Part shown: one piece after another, positions 1 through 29,031 of the stretch
How positions within the stretch are numbered: the stretch's first letter is position 1
How the letters are laid out: each line of letters opens with the position of its first letter
DNA from: Phoronis australis
Taxonomy: Eukaryota; Phoronida; Phoronidae
Reading direction: 5' to 3'
DNA length: 64,000 bases
Assembly: GCA_002633005.1 (NCBI GenBank)
Contig: NMRA01000041.1
Span: 875,294-939,293 of the forward strand
Notes under the pieces: model-generated
Databases searched by the model: none
What the model was told of the DNA's origin: nothing
The model's input: the letters and a program-made list of their open reading frames with translations, nothing else
Made by a program: the position numbers and the translations under genes

Positions 1-11
1 ACCTTGCCGTT

Positions 12-120
12 GTTGTGTAACTCGCCTAAAGCGTAAGCCAAGCTTGCCCGTTTAGCAAACTTTTAAAGGAGTTTTCAAATTGTTCTCCAATTTTTTATGA
101 GTTGTCGAGGGATACAGATA
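12..120 (+). repeat. Segment repeated at 35792-35890
   Basis: Both share TGTGTAACTCGCCTAAAGCG, then GCTTGCCCGTTTAGCA and the GTCGAGGG(A/T)TACAG block, with indels between. Class unknown. Confidence 0.75.
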
Positions 121-1661
121 TAAGACGAAATTGATGCGTCTTGGTTGTGATTTGAGTCCTGTGTGCGCCTGCAACGAATGCCTAGTGTTGTATCTGCTAA
201 CTTCGTGGAATCTACACTAAAGTAGTACATGTCATACTAAGAGTTCAGGCGTATGCCTATTCATATCGCTTACGCATATACACACATACATCTTTCTCGT
301 TTGTTTTTAGTGTTAACGCGTTTTACGGCAGACAGCTTCCTGCAGTTAGCTTACTGCACTAATTTACTGCCACCTCAGAAAACAGTTATACAGACGAGGC
401 GTTTCAGCACTGACCGCGTGAACCGCGCTTTCTCAAAACAAAAATAACACGAAAATGGCAGAGGCAACCATTCGTTGTGGAAAGTGTAGATAAGTACCGG
501 GCAAATGGAACAGTTGCTAACTCCGTAATAAGCAATAATATTTTATTTCAAAAACATGAAAAAGAACAACTGATTTCATTAAACCCCTCCCATCCAAACA
601 TTAAGGAATGTATAAGTTTACTATATCAGGAAATAATGTGAATTGATTTCAACACGGGGGACCTCCAAAGGGGTTCCGTTAATTGCAAAGTTGTACTTCC
701 ACAAACATATGAAAATAGCGACAATTAATTCCAAACACTGGGTCCCTCCACCTGAGCGTCTAACACGAACTGGTGTATAATTTCACAAAAACGGGAAGGA
801 GTGACGAACGGTTCCATCGTCGGGAGTCCGCTCCAATCTGGGTGGCATTACACCTCTCAAACACATCTGGGTGTAAGAATATTAAAGTGTTAATGAGGAA
901 AACAGAGAAAAACGTGCATTGCCTGCTAATTGAGTAAAACATTTGACCGATTCAAAGGAGAATTAAAGTAAACCTATTAAGCAGCGCGTTTCTCATTACA
1001 GGGTTCTCTCGTCAGGTTAACTTGACCAGATGCTCTTGCTTCTATGTGCCCTATTCTGAAACATAAACAACGCTCACCGTGCGTTATGCATGCAGTCGTT
1101 GTTTGGATAAATTCTTTGCAGAACACGGAGTTTAATGAATAAGACGGTTAGAATTCAAATTAAACCGGAGTTTTCGTACGTTAAGCATCGAAACGAATTA
1201 TGATCCTAGGTTCGGGTACAAAATTATCCAAAGCCACGCGTCCTTACGCTTTTAGCAATCGTAGAAAAACCCTTGGGATCCGCAGATGAACCTTCTCCGT
1301 GATGATTTTCAGCTTAATGTAAATACATCCAGTTTTAGGAAGTTTTTTACCTGAGTCAAAGATTATGATTTGTTTTTGATGTTTAAAATACAAAAAGTCT
1401 ACAAAATTTGAACTAAGTCATATGATTTGCTAGTCTCGTTTCCAGTATCTCTAAACTAAAATTTGTAGAGACTTTGCCAGCTTTGGCGTCATGATACACT
1501 TGCATCGTGTCAAAATAGACTTTAACATTAATTTAGAAACACCGACATTGTTGTCCTAGGGGTGGAGGGAGGTATGATCAGCAATCACCAGCTTTGTTAT
1601 TCATACACCACCTTTCTACGTGATTTTCCCGTACAGGCCCTACACACATGCAGGTTCTTAC
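121..1661. other. No gene recognised
   Basis: AT-rich DNA without a convincing coding exon on either strand. If 1662-1731 is a FABP exon, this is its first intron. A search by eye for the next FABP exon found nothing. Confidence 0.6.
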
Positions 1662-1731
1662 CCATGACGTCAGCCAATTCATCTTCGTTTTCGCCGCTGA
1701 CATATTCCCATTTTCCCACAAATGCATTCAT
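1662..1731 (-). CDS. Possible first coding exon of a fatty-acid-binding protein (FABP/CRABP family)
   Basis: On the minus strand ATG 1731 opens MNAFVGKWEYVSGENEDELA followed by DVMG, then a perfect donor (ATGG|GTAAGAAC) at 1662/1661. Intracellular lipid-binding proteins begin with a short exon of about 70-75 coding bases ending in phase 1, with the pattern AFVGxWxLVxSENFDxYxxxLG. Length (70 bases), phase and the FVGKW...SEN-like pattern all fit. FABPs carry fatty acids or retinoids in the cytosol. The next exon would be expected at lower coordinates, but no exon 2 with the FKLGEEF pattern was found in 1-1661, so it may lie outside the window. The match is short; N-E replaces the usual N-F, so chance is possible. 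Confidence 0.42.
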
Positions 1732-4700
1732 GTCTATGGGACTGAAACAAAACGCCAACAAGGTTATCGTCTGCCAAATGAAATGCACGCGCCCACTGCC
1801 TTCAATTTTCCTTGTCTGCACTCCTGTTCTTCCGCTTTCCCACTGAGTCACGTAACGATTTCCCAGCACGGCGATGAAATAAAGGCCAACTCGTTGGTTA
1901 GCAGCGTACAGTGTCAATGGTTAGCAACAGTCTTTACCAGTACTACAGTAATTGATGAATGTATATATTATCATCAGGTCGGTATTGTGCTTTATTGTGG
2001 ACTAATTAGTGCTTAGTTGTAAAAATATAGTAACTGACGCGATGTTTTTGATAACAAAGAGACGTGTGCGCCACTAGTGCGGCAATAACTAATTTTTTTC
2101 CTTTCAATTTTCCCCAAGAATTTAAAACATGAAAATGTATAAAAATTCAATCAGTCCGTGATCACGATTTCTCTGTCCTAAAACTGTTTTCGGAACCGTG
2201 TTCAGTCTTCGAAGCAGTCTAGTCTTCAAAGCAATGCTCTTGGTATACGTTTCAGTTAGATCGAAATTCAGTTCGTCTAATTTCAAGTATTTTCCTTCTT
2301 AGAGAAATAAGACTGTGGCAGAAATTCAGTCTATCAAGCTTCAGGTATTTCTCTCCCTAGAGAAATAACACTGTGACTCACGCAATTTTCCTTGTAAGTG
2401 TAGAATTTCAGTTCCCCTGAACACTTGGAGTTTCCTTGGTGTTTCACGAGTTGGTACCATAAGAGCCAACACGTCATGATGAGGTCGACTATAATTAGAC
2501 ACAGACTGCCGAGAACCTTTTATACAGAATAGACGATGTTTTTCTGTACACTAAACAACATTAGCACTTGTTTTAACATCCCCTAACTAATATTTTTCTT
2601 TGAGGTTATGCTTGGTTCAGGAAAGCACTTGGTCCCAGCTCAGACCAAATTCATCATATTTTGACACGCTTTTCGTCAAGCCCGTTGAAACTGAAGTACA
2701 CCAACAGTAATTAAAATTGTTTTGGATTCGTGTCCTGCCGGATCGTGTCACCCAACAATCACCTGTCAACCTCCTTTGAGATATATACATGTATGTATAC
2801 ACAGTTATTAACATTATCAGCCAACATAACAACTCTCTGTTTCAATTATACCCGATATTGCCATAATGGCAAAATTGTTATGGGCATTTTCGTCTTAAGA
2901 AACCCAAGAATAACGTCTCTTGAGAATCAATATAAGGAAAGCATTACTTTGATTGTCAGACATGATTCTCTTAGGATTATCTGAAACTTTTACTGACGAA
3001 TTTCAAGGTCCTCAAAGTATAGACGGTCGTAAACGAGAGTGTCTTTGTCTTTTTACCAGTAAAATCGTAACAGGGTACCGCTGCAATGCATCAGACATCA
3101 TGTCAACATGTCCGTGAGATACTTTGTACCTCGCGCTTGTCTTCATGGAGTCTGCGCAGATCGGATCATTTTTGTGACACAAACAATCCGGTAATTGTAT
3201 CCGTGCCTTATAAAGTTAGCAAAGAAAGTCCTGCACCTCAACATATAGAAAAATGCCATGTACGTGGTAAATCAACATAATAAGGGTTCCTTGTTTTCTG
3301 ATGTACATTTCTATCATTCTAAGAGGCCTGGAACGCGATAAACACACTAAAGTGCAATATTGAAACTGGTTTTCTGCCACCGAAACAGAATTCAACCTGC
3401 TCACCTGGTATTTTTGGGATCTGTTCGTAAACATGTTTAATTACTGTTGATATCAAATCATTTTCTTTCAGTTTCAAATTTCAAAAAACGATCTGTCAAC
3501 TGCTCGCCAATTAGTCAATTTTTCTCCCACAAGGCAAAGCACGTCTCGTTATTTGGTATGGCAAGACATAGCACATTTGCCTTAAATGGAAAATGTGTCC
3601 TTTGACGTCAAGTGACTTCAGGCAATTGACTGAGCGCATGCGTGCATTTATCGTAAGTGGGAGGAAGATTAGAAACTTTGTGGTAACCACAGAGTTTTGC
3701 CTTCGCGCGTATTTCAAAATCGTGAATTTTGTGATTTTTTTGTAACTTTCCTCACAGGGGAAGGTTAATTACTCTGTAATAGACGTTGCTAGATGGTATT
3801 TTCATCAGGAATTGTTTAAAACGTATTTTGACGAGCTTTCGTGTTCCATGCCTCTCTAAAGCCCCTAATCGTAAATGAAACATTTATTTCTGTTTCAACA
3901 ATTTTTGATGCAAGTTGAAATTCAAGAGAATCAACATCGTTCGTCTCCCAAACAGCCAACGTCATTAACAATTTTTGATAATACTAGGTTCACATGGGTG
4001 ACGAAAACGCCAGTACCTTCATTGGCTAAAACGTTAGCGAAAAGTCTAGCGTTTTAGACGTCTATCTGTCAGCGAACTTCAAGGGTTTATTTTCGCCAGC
4101 CAAGAAGTGTGGTCGTTTCTTCGCCAACCGAATCGTTTTTAAGCGAAAATTGGTGTCGAAGCACGTTCACTCTCCACCACTAACTGATTAATAATGAACA
4201 ACTATATCTTCCCCCTGCGCGTGTGTTTTTAGAAGCAGGTGTTCTGGCTACAGAATTACGCGCGAAAAGACAACAGATTTATGGGGCAACTCAAAGCTAC
4301 GGCAAAGCGGCATCAAAATGGTCAATTGTATCTGTTCATATGACTGGCGCTTTTTGCTACTAACCAATATGCTAGCGAAACCGCCAGCCTTTTGGACAGT
4401 GGGTAATGCTTTAAAGGACCATTCTCGGTGGAATTGATCATACAAGCTACGCAATAGTTTCCTAATATGGAATCGAAGACTCTGCTGCTGAGTAAACTCG
4501 TGCGCAATGAATAGCGTAATATTTCAAGCTTATTTAAATGGTAAGGTCACAGCCCTTGATTTTCAGCGAATGTGTGGCAGTCAATAGCGAGTTTTGGCGA
4601 TTTGTGATTAAATACAAAAAACAATGGATTCTGTTGTTTAATAGCCCTTGTCCAAGATGAAGCCTACAACACATTCAACAATTAGCCCCAAAACGTTTTT

Positions 4701-4889
4701 CGGCAGTAAAAGTGATATTGTTCTATTAAGAAGTCAATGTACCGTAAGCACACCCGCTCTCCCCTCCAGTAGCAAAAAGTCCACTTACATCTATGCTCAT
4801 TAATCAGCGAGTCACTTGCATTCTTTGTTGGTAGCAAACGCACACCGGCCGACCATCGGTTCGAATATAGTACAGGTACTAGTGGGCAC
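1732..4889. other. No gene recognised
   Basis: Short chance frames only. No domain, repeat array or RNA gene was recognised. The first 200 bp may hold the promoter of the FABP-like exon. Confidence 0.6.
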
Positions 4890-5925
4890 AGTGTCCGTTG
4901 GATCTGCCGGAAAGTCGTCGCCGTCTGTTGTTATCTTCATATAAATACACTTACTAAATTTAGTAAATATCCTGCAGTGGGTTTAGGAGATACGACTATG
5001 GTCGCAAAACAAAACTACCACTAGAAGGCGCCACAGTAGTCAGTCACCATCATCAAAGGTCGTCTCCACACTGAGAACATATATATTTAATATATATTTT
5101 CAAATGATTTGGTTGATACAGGGGTGGAAGCCAAAAACAAGATTTGAAAACAGCAAAAATGGCCACTAGGTGGTGCAAAATACCTCGATTCCATCCAAAT
5201 ACAGGAAGATAAAGTCATCACACCAATAGATGCCTATATTTAAAATTTTATCAAAATCTGTTGAGGACCTTTGAAGATACAGAGTTAAACGTAAAAACTA
5301 AAATTGCCACTAGGGGGCACAGCAGTAGTCAGATCTGTCCAAAAGTCGTCGTCATCCGTAGTCAACATCATATAAATACACTTGCTAAATTAAGTAAAGA
5401 TCCTGCGAACGGTTTAGGAGATGGCGCAAAAAAAAACTGCCACTGAGAGGTGCCACAGTAGACGAAATAATCGGAAAATCATCGTCAACGGTCCTCTTCA
5501 TAGTAAGCACAATTTTCATAATCATCCTTTGAGCGGTTTGGTTGATAGAGGGGTGGACGCAAAAAACGACTCGAAAACAGTAAAAATGGCCACTAGGTGG
5601 CGCAAACTACATCAAATCCATCCGAAAACGGGAGGATAGCGTCATCTCACTAATAGGTGCCTACATACCAAATTTTATGAAAATCCGGTTAAGGACTTTT
5701 TAAGATACAAAGGTAAGCGTAAAAAAATAAAATTGCCACTAGGGGGCACACCGGTAGTCGGATCCGTCCGAAAGTTCGCTCATGCCGTCCCATTCATGAA
5801 TAGAACATGTGTGCCAAATTTCATGAACGTATGTCAAAGCGTTTTGGAGATAGAGCAGCTGACGCCGGACGGACGGAGATGAGGGCATAATGCGCCCACA
5901 TACAAATATGTGGGCGCATAATGAT
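4890..5925 (+). repeat. Composite tandem repeat with CTCF-like cores, block 1, ending in a hairpin
   Basis: About six subunits of 133-150 bp, each containing a core of the type (T)GCCACTAGGNGGCRC. The cores start at 5018, 5163, 5307, 5440, 5590 and 5736. Subunits come in three types that alternate: CCACTAGAAGGCGCC, GGCCACTAGGTGGYGCAAA and TTGCCACTAGGGGGCAC. Between the cores are shared phrases such as CATATAAATACACTT and GAAGATACAGAG. The block ends in GACGCCGGACGGACGGAGATG and then an inverted repeat (about 5887-5902 / 5907-5922, arm ATTATGCGCCCACATA). The same family recurs at 33180-34330. Open frames inside it are incidental. Confidence 0.88.
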
Positions 5926-8900
5926 GATCTCATTCCAATAGTTTTAATGCATGTCCGAGACGCTGAACTTTCTTACAAAATACCACAGAATGAAACAAAA
6001 ATGTCACATAATAATTTATTAAACAAAAGTTCAATTTACAATTCATTTTGTGGCACCCTGTTATTAACAATGTAACTTGCATGTAAACCATAACTCTTAA
6101 CGAACCACGTACTGAATTTGAAGAAGGGTTCCAGAACCATTTCAGTCACTTGGACATCAATACCTTCAACCATTAATTACCCCGAATGCAATCTACATGT
6201 AAATCTTGAATCACGGGCCTTCATAGTTGCTGCTTTGGAAATAACACAAAAAGTCGTTTCTAAAATTTAGCACAAGTAACTTTAACTATACTCGACTCAT
6301 ATCTACTTGATATGAATTTAACATAACATAAATAACCCCAGCACACTCAACTGTTGCTACTGAAATAAAAATAATATCAACAAGACATGCAAGGATTAGT
6401 TGTAATAAAAAAGTCACTTTTCCAATGAAGAAATCCCATTACACTACACCAGATGCACAAAATTACACAGAATTAACACTGCAGCTGTTCAAGAGCCTTC
6501 AGTTGGAACATTACTAATTTAAATAAAAAAATCTGCTGCAATAAATACAGAATTTTCAGTTGCAAACACTTTGTGACAGAGTAGAGCTTGCAGGCTTGTC
6601 AAACCTCGGATGACAGAGCCAGACAATATCCTACTCTTTACTATATTGATTAGGAAATAAATGAGTCATTCCACCATCTGTCATTTAAAAAGTACATTAT
6701 CCCATATTTTATTTCGATCCAATTGGTCAAGGGTGTCTGACTTTAAACAAAAGTCATACAATCTGTATGAAAAAAAAACCCTAGCGATGCAATATTATCT
6801 CGGGCAAAGGAAATTAAACAAGAAAATCTCATACAGCAAAAAACGGTACAATTACAACAAAATGTTTTAAAAGCATGTTATTATAAACAAGAATAACAGG
6901 ACCTGAAAGCCAATCTCCAAGCTTGAACTCAAACTCCAACTTTATGTTGACATGTTGTGCATTAATTGAACAAGATCTCAAGAGAAGTCTTAAGCAATGC
7001 AGCCTAACTCTGTAATGGTCTGAGTTCAACTACACACTTGATAATGACATAAGTCCAGTCAACACACAGACGTACCCTAGATCAACTTGCACTAATGCAA
7101 ATTTTCCTCTTTAAGAAAAGCATCCACACACATGTCTCAAAACGCAAGGTAGAAGTTGTCGCTATGCATATGTCAATGAACAGCTGATGTGAATACAGCG
7201 GAAAAAAGAAGACCCATATGAATGTAACTGCCAAGTGTGCAGCTGATAATTACTTTCACTTTGCGCCAGGTTTGCGGCCACACAGCAATGAGAAGAGGCA
7301 CAACCTACCCTAGAACAAGTTACCCAACCTCGACAAGATGGAATAAAATGTCAGTAGTTTAAACAGAATCCAGACAGCCCCCAAACTTGTTCCAGGAGTA
7401 AATTATTTTAGGGTAAATCTGTGTGTGGACGGTACCAAAGCTACATGAAATCTGAAGCTCACACTGAAGAAGAACAGATGAAACTAAAGTGAAGTTCAAC
7501 TTTGAAAGCTGGCTTTCGGGTCCTGGTCTTGGATGCATAAAAACTTATCCACTGGATAAGTTTGAGAGCATTGTTCAAGAATACTAGCATGAAGTGTGAC
7601 GTCATTGTTGTTATCTAGTGTACAGTTATTGTGCAACATACTCCCTGAAATACATTTGTTGTACAAAAGATTTTCACATTTTATAAGAGGAACTTAAATA
7701 TTAAATACTTCATTCTTAACATGGCAGAGTTATAACATCTTTCTTAACATGGTAGAGTTATAATGTCGTTCTGAAAGTGGTAGAGTTATAACGTTAATCT
7801 TAACATGGTAGAGTAAGTGTAAGTTAGGTCTCTGCAATAAAATTCACACAATAACATGGTAAAACTGAAAAACTAAGAAACAACAACTGGATGATATCCA
7901 CTTCGAGGACTAAAAAAGGGCTGCCTTATCTTATACACTGGTGGAAGACACAGGCATTGGAAACTTTAAAGTTGATAACTATAATAGGTTTTATGCATAT
8001 AGACGTTTTGATAGACCTTGCGGGGTCAACAAAGGTTTGATCGTTTTTCTGTAATGCCAGCAAGGGGAAATAATATTGCAAAATACCTATGCCAGACAAA
8101 CAAACGGAACAGATGGGATGGTGGTTGGTTTTCCAGACAAACAACTCTACTATAAAGAGACAGATTCACTTCAGTATCGTAGTACCAGAATACTCGATGA
8201 AGATTTTTTCTGCAGCATTCCTTGCACACTCCTTTTACATCAAACTTCCATTAGCACAAAAAAATGTTTAAGTCGTAAACGAGTGAAGCGATTTCAAAAA
8301 CCACCATACACAAATTGGATTTGGACCACAAACATGTTTATATTAACCAGCTATTAAATTAAAACACGTTGCACTACACTTACAAAAGTGTTAACTGAAT
8401 GACAAGAAAACTATAAAGACTCCAACAAGAAGGTAATCAGTCTATCATAGCAGGCCTCCCGTGAAACGATTTAAAAAACAATATATTACTTTACAAAATT
8501 ACTTTGGGTGAGCAAAATAAGGGAAGGTGTGGATCAGATGAAGATTTACATTACAGAAGGCTAATAGCTCTCAACATTATTGCAATCATTACATGATATC
8601 CATGGAAACCAGTTAATTACTTGGCCGCTGCTGTGATGCAATTAGCTAGTTGTTAACAAACCCAAATGAAGCCGTGTTTTACAATTTTGTCAACAGGCCA
8701 AGCAGAAATATGAAGTCTTGAATTAGAAAAAAACATAAACAAGTAATAATATAAACTTTCTACTTAGCGTTCATAACAGGATTTTAGATAGTAACATCTG
8801 TAATGTGCAAGTTTTAACAACTGTCAAACATACATCAGGTATTTTCTAGTTCATCTTATTCTTTCAACCTTGGGTTCTAATTGAGTCTACTAGTACTTAT

Positions 8901-9024
8901 ACAGTACTGATCATGGAGGATGTTATTGGAAAAATGTGTTTTTGTTCAGATGACCGGCCCACCCTTGAAGCATAACAATAAAACCAAATAAATTACACAG
9001 AAATCAGGCACCCTGTTCTACATC
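5926..9024. other. Downstream of PARG, possible 3' UTR
   Basis: No coding exon seen. Minus-strand AATAAA motifs occur near 6705 and 6014, so PARG could have a long 3' UTR, but the end is not determinable. Contains the tandem repeat at 7711-7815. Confidence 0.5.
7711..7815. repeat. Short tandem repeat, four units of about 31 bp
   Basis: Four imperfect copies of a unit containing CTTAACATGGTAGAGTTATAA, downstream of PARG. The middle units differ at a few bases. Confidence 0.8.
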
Positions 9025-25035
<16,011 letters not shown>

Positions 25036-26856
25036 TCTAGCCGACCATCCGTTGTTCTGTATTGCCACTGCAACTTCACGTGACCATTACTACAGGGTTA
25101 GAACAAAACAATCAATGCAAATGTGATATTTTTCACATAGAAGAAATGACAGAACTTCTGAAGAAAAAATGTTAGTCGGTCACAGATGCTAATTCTTCGG
25201 CTATTTAGCACTTAAGATGGCACATGTGCTCATAAGCTATCCGTTCCCCACGCTAAATGTGGCACATGTGTTCATGTAACATAAAATTGTCGTGATGGAC
25301 CATCCAGAGTTGGCAGAAAACCGTTAAGTCTTCCGCTCTATTACTGTTAAATGCACTCTAATTCGACAGCATTTAAGCTACAAGTAGTCTGAACAATTAA
25401 GACGTCTGATTTCATTTTTCGCCCTTTTTGTGGACAGAAACAGTAGGCCCTACCAGTGATAACAGTGTGTCCAGCATATAGGCCTACTCCCTAAAGCCTT
25501 AGCTAAGTTTGCTTTACAATCATACTAGAGTTATGATAAGTCATGTGTTCTCCACTCATTCTTCCTCAGTCTATTCTCATAGTTGACATTTATTTGTGCT
25601 TTAATTTTGAATCCACATCATCGTCTACCATTTTGGAATTATGTTGCAGTCAAGTTTTACAGTAAAATCTCACCAATTTCGGACAAAAACAATTATCGCC
25701 AAAATTAATCTTTTTCACATTCAAAGGCTTCTAACACTGTTGTGGATGCCTATAATTTTTAACTATCATTGTCTGGAAGTGGTATAGATCTCAAAAATGC
25801 TATTGCATTTATTTGGTTCTACTTACTAACTTAGCGAAAATAATTGCACAAAATAAAATGTCAGCCACGTGTAGTCTTGCCTTATCAAATCACCACGGTT
25901 ATTTGGCAGTCAGCTTTGGTAACATTGGCACAAATATATAATGAATAACAGGCGTTATTCAGTGACTCAAAGTGCCAGTAGGCCTAACTTGTGCTCAAAT
26001 CAGGGACCCATGTATCCGACTATCTATTACCAAAATATGATCGCGAGACCTCAGTCACTAACAAGCAAGATATATTAATTTTGCTCGTATTTAAACTCAC
26101 AGAGGCTTTTTTTCGTCACCATACCTAAAGGTAATTTACGCTTCTACCATACAACATGTTACCGTTTTACTCTGGCTGTCACGTGAACTGCTTCTTCTAA
26201 AAATAGGCCTAACATTTATCACACAGTTCACAGCTCTAAGTCCCCAAACACTCCATCAACCTAGGAAGTTAGGAGTGCGCATGTGTAGAGTGTCGTCTAA
26301 CGGTGGCGCTGGTTCACAATCGGCTGCAAAATACTTTGTTGGTCCGGGGGAGCTGTAGACACGTCCCAGACTCTTGATAACTTATTTTTACACTCACGAT
26401 ATTTAGCGAGCTGGCCAATGAGATTGCAATATGAAAATAATAAATTTAAGCCTTGAGTTCATATTAGATGTTTGAGAGAAGTCAACTCAGTTCAGTTTTA
26501 TCTCCTGCCGTAGCTTACGGCTGAATCCCGTCGGACCGCCTACCGGCTCGCACATAGTGGCTAGTAGTGCCGGCCCGGTAGCCCCCATAGTGAACCCTGC
26601 AGTGTTGATTACTGTATTTTTTGTTACAATAAATTAAATATGACCAGGAGAACAAAATTAGCTTGGTTGCACTTTGTGCAGCTTTGAGCGTTTTCTGCAA
26701 TTCAAGAATTGTAAATGCTCAAAAAGTTAATTGCATCCGTAGTCCGACAGCTCCTACAGGCTGAACGGTTCTCCTAACCTTATAATAAATTTCCACAAGA
26801 AAACTTTACAGTAAACAACATTGCAGGGTCAACATTTTGGCAACTAAACTGTACTG

Positions 26857-27068
26857 ATTTATCCACGTATTTTGAAAACGCCTTGCCCAGTCACACATTG
26901 TGCCGATAGGCCTACCATGAGAGCAGCTAGGGATGCAGCAAGTAGAACTACTCTCGTTTATCACATTGGTGTAGACTCACAGTTGAACTGTGGTTTTCTG
27001 TAGACCCCAGACCGTCCCGAGTTGCACCATATACCAACTCCGGACGGTCTCTCACGACGATTAAGCGT
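26857..27068 (+). repeat. Interspersed repeat, paired in inverse orientation with 44208-44426
   Basis: About 210 bp shared in reverse complement with 44208-44426, including CAGACCGTCCCGAGTTGCA, CCAACTCCGGACGGTCTCTC and the palindrome CACAGTTGAACTGTG. No coding capacity; element class unknown. Confidence 0.85.
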
Positions 27069-28104
27069 TATGTTTTGTCCTTTACTGCCCCGCCGCCGGG
27101 AGAACCAATTCCCGGAAGTTCATTTCGGGTTCTCGAGAAGATTGGAAAAAGCGATGTACCCGCTTTCCTCGCAGCTTCATGGTTCGCACAGGCGGGAACA
27201 ATACGCCACACCATAGCGGCACACACTTGCATGACGGCGACATCCCGTTGCTCCCAACTTGTTCGATTCTATCAGCCCAACAACAAGGCAGTTTACCACC
27301 CGTAGCCAATATCTTACACGACTGATTAACTCCGTTCTGGAATTTATGGTTGGAGGACCTGCGCTCTTTTGTTCGATAATTGCTCTAATCTCCGATCAGA
27401 TCATATCTAGCCTGACTGGCCGGGCTGGGCTGATAAAAATGAAAGTTAAGTTATAGGCCTAACATATTGGCGAGGTCAGATCAGACCGATGAAGACGGTA
27501 ACAAAAATTCATTAAATAGGGTGGCATTCTCCTTTAACACCGATTGTACTCGCAGTACAATCAAGAAGGTACAATCAATATGCAGTCTATAAGCGAAATG
27601 TACATACCGGTAGTCGGAAATTACCAATTCACCATACCAATGTTCGCCTAAGGCTGCATTTCAAGAAGATGAAAACTAACGAAGACACATGTTAAGTTTA
27701 TGGGTACGTCACCTTAGACGTAATGTAGATACGTTAAATATAATAGTCAAGTTAGCAATGATGCAACTATGAAAAGAACCACAAGAGTCGCCTCCCTTTC
27801 CCCGAGTTCGTAGCCTAGTGTATGTCGTTTTGGGGGTTGTTCCTAGAAGAGCCTGTCGGCTTAGCCTGTTCATAGAACTCTAGCCCTGGAATACCAAATT
27901 TCCGATCTCGCAGTGGTAAGGTTGTACCGCTCATGCATGGCGTTTGTTTGCATTCATTTGTTCCGATCCTGGCTCTTGCTATCGAATTTACTGTCACGTA
28001 CGTTTCGGTATAGGTATACATTCACTGGAATTTACAAAAAGTATCTTGGCAACAGGTGAACATTGCACAAATGAGTTGTTATAGAAACTATTGACAACAT
28101 TAAT

Positions 28105-28162
28105 AATTTGTGAACACACGCACACACGCACGCATACACACACACACACACGCACACACACT
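28105..28162. repeat. (CA)n microsatellite
   Basis: Interrupted CACACACG/CA repeat in intergenic DNA. Confidence 0.95.
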
Positions 28163-28622
28163 TAGCTACGCAAACGAGTAGTTTTTGCGAAAGTCACGTA
28201 AGCTCACCTGTTAATAGGGACTAAACTTTTTATTTATAATTGCAGAACGAACACTTAATACTATAAATTACAGTAGCATTATTTTTAACATCCAGAAATT
28301 TGTTATTGAAAAACTCCTAGCATGTAGTTTGCTATGTTGTCGAAAGTTATTCTAAGACTGGAGCTGAAAAGATCTCAGAAGTCAGACTATTCGAGGCAAT
28401 CAGCCAGGGTCCGTCAGAGGTCGGCCATGTATAAAGAATGATCAATGTAACTATTGGGTTTGTTGCCAGAAAAATGGCTGTGGGTCTTAAACCGCATGTC
28501 AATAGTTTCGTTTGATAAACAAAAATGACAAAATGAAAATGAAGCAATGAAATTAAACTTGATTCGTTGACTACAACACTCAATCAAAACTCAGTCGATC
28601 AGACGTCCGGAAATTCACAGTG

Positions 28623-28626
<4 letters not shown>

Positions 28627-28657
<31 letters not shown>
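28627..28657. repeat. (CT)n microsatellite
   Basis: Uninterrupted CT dinucleotides, about 15 units. Confidence 0.97.
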
Positions 28658-28659
<2 letters not shown>

Positions 28660-28886
28660 AGTTTCGGCGTCGCAACCTCAAATAATAATTAAATACTTTG
28701 GTCATGGGCAGGGTTTGGCATTCCAGGGCTAGAGTTCGTTGGCTTGTTTCACGAAACCGGAAGTTAAAGGCGAAGGCAACCTTTTCCATGTCATTTTCAG
28801 CTAAAATAAGGTTGGTTGGTTATCCTAGACATGTTTTCCACTTAATTACAGCTTTTCGTAATTTTATTAATTACTCGTCCGCTACT

Positions 28887-28898
28887 CCGGAAGTGACG
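28887..28898 (+). promoter_or_regulatory. ETS/CRE-like element upstream of the THAP frame
   Basis: CCGGAAGTGACG combines an ETS core (CCGGAAGT) with a CRE half-site (TGACG). It lies about 134 bp before the THAP ATG in a TATA-less region, typical of housekeeping promoters. No transcription start is visible from sequence alone. Confidence 0.3.
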
Positions 28899-29031
28899 TT
28901 TTAGGAGGCAAGCATTTCGCGCCAATTTCTTTTCATATAGTCTGACTGTGAGAGCTGCCGAGTCAGTCATTGTTCTACCTCGGTTGTGTTAAGTTCTGTT
29001 GTCGTTTGCTTTCATTTACTAGTCAGTCAAC

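Larger units (their letters stand above)
25036..29031. other. Intergenic DNA between PARG and the THAP frame
   Basis: Holds the PARG promoter side (just above 25035), the interspersed repeat 26857-27068 and microsatellites at 28105 and 28627. No further coding exon recognised. Confidence 0.6.
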
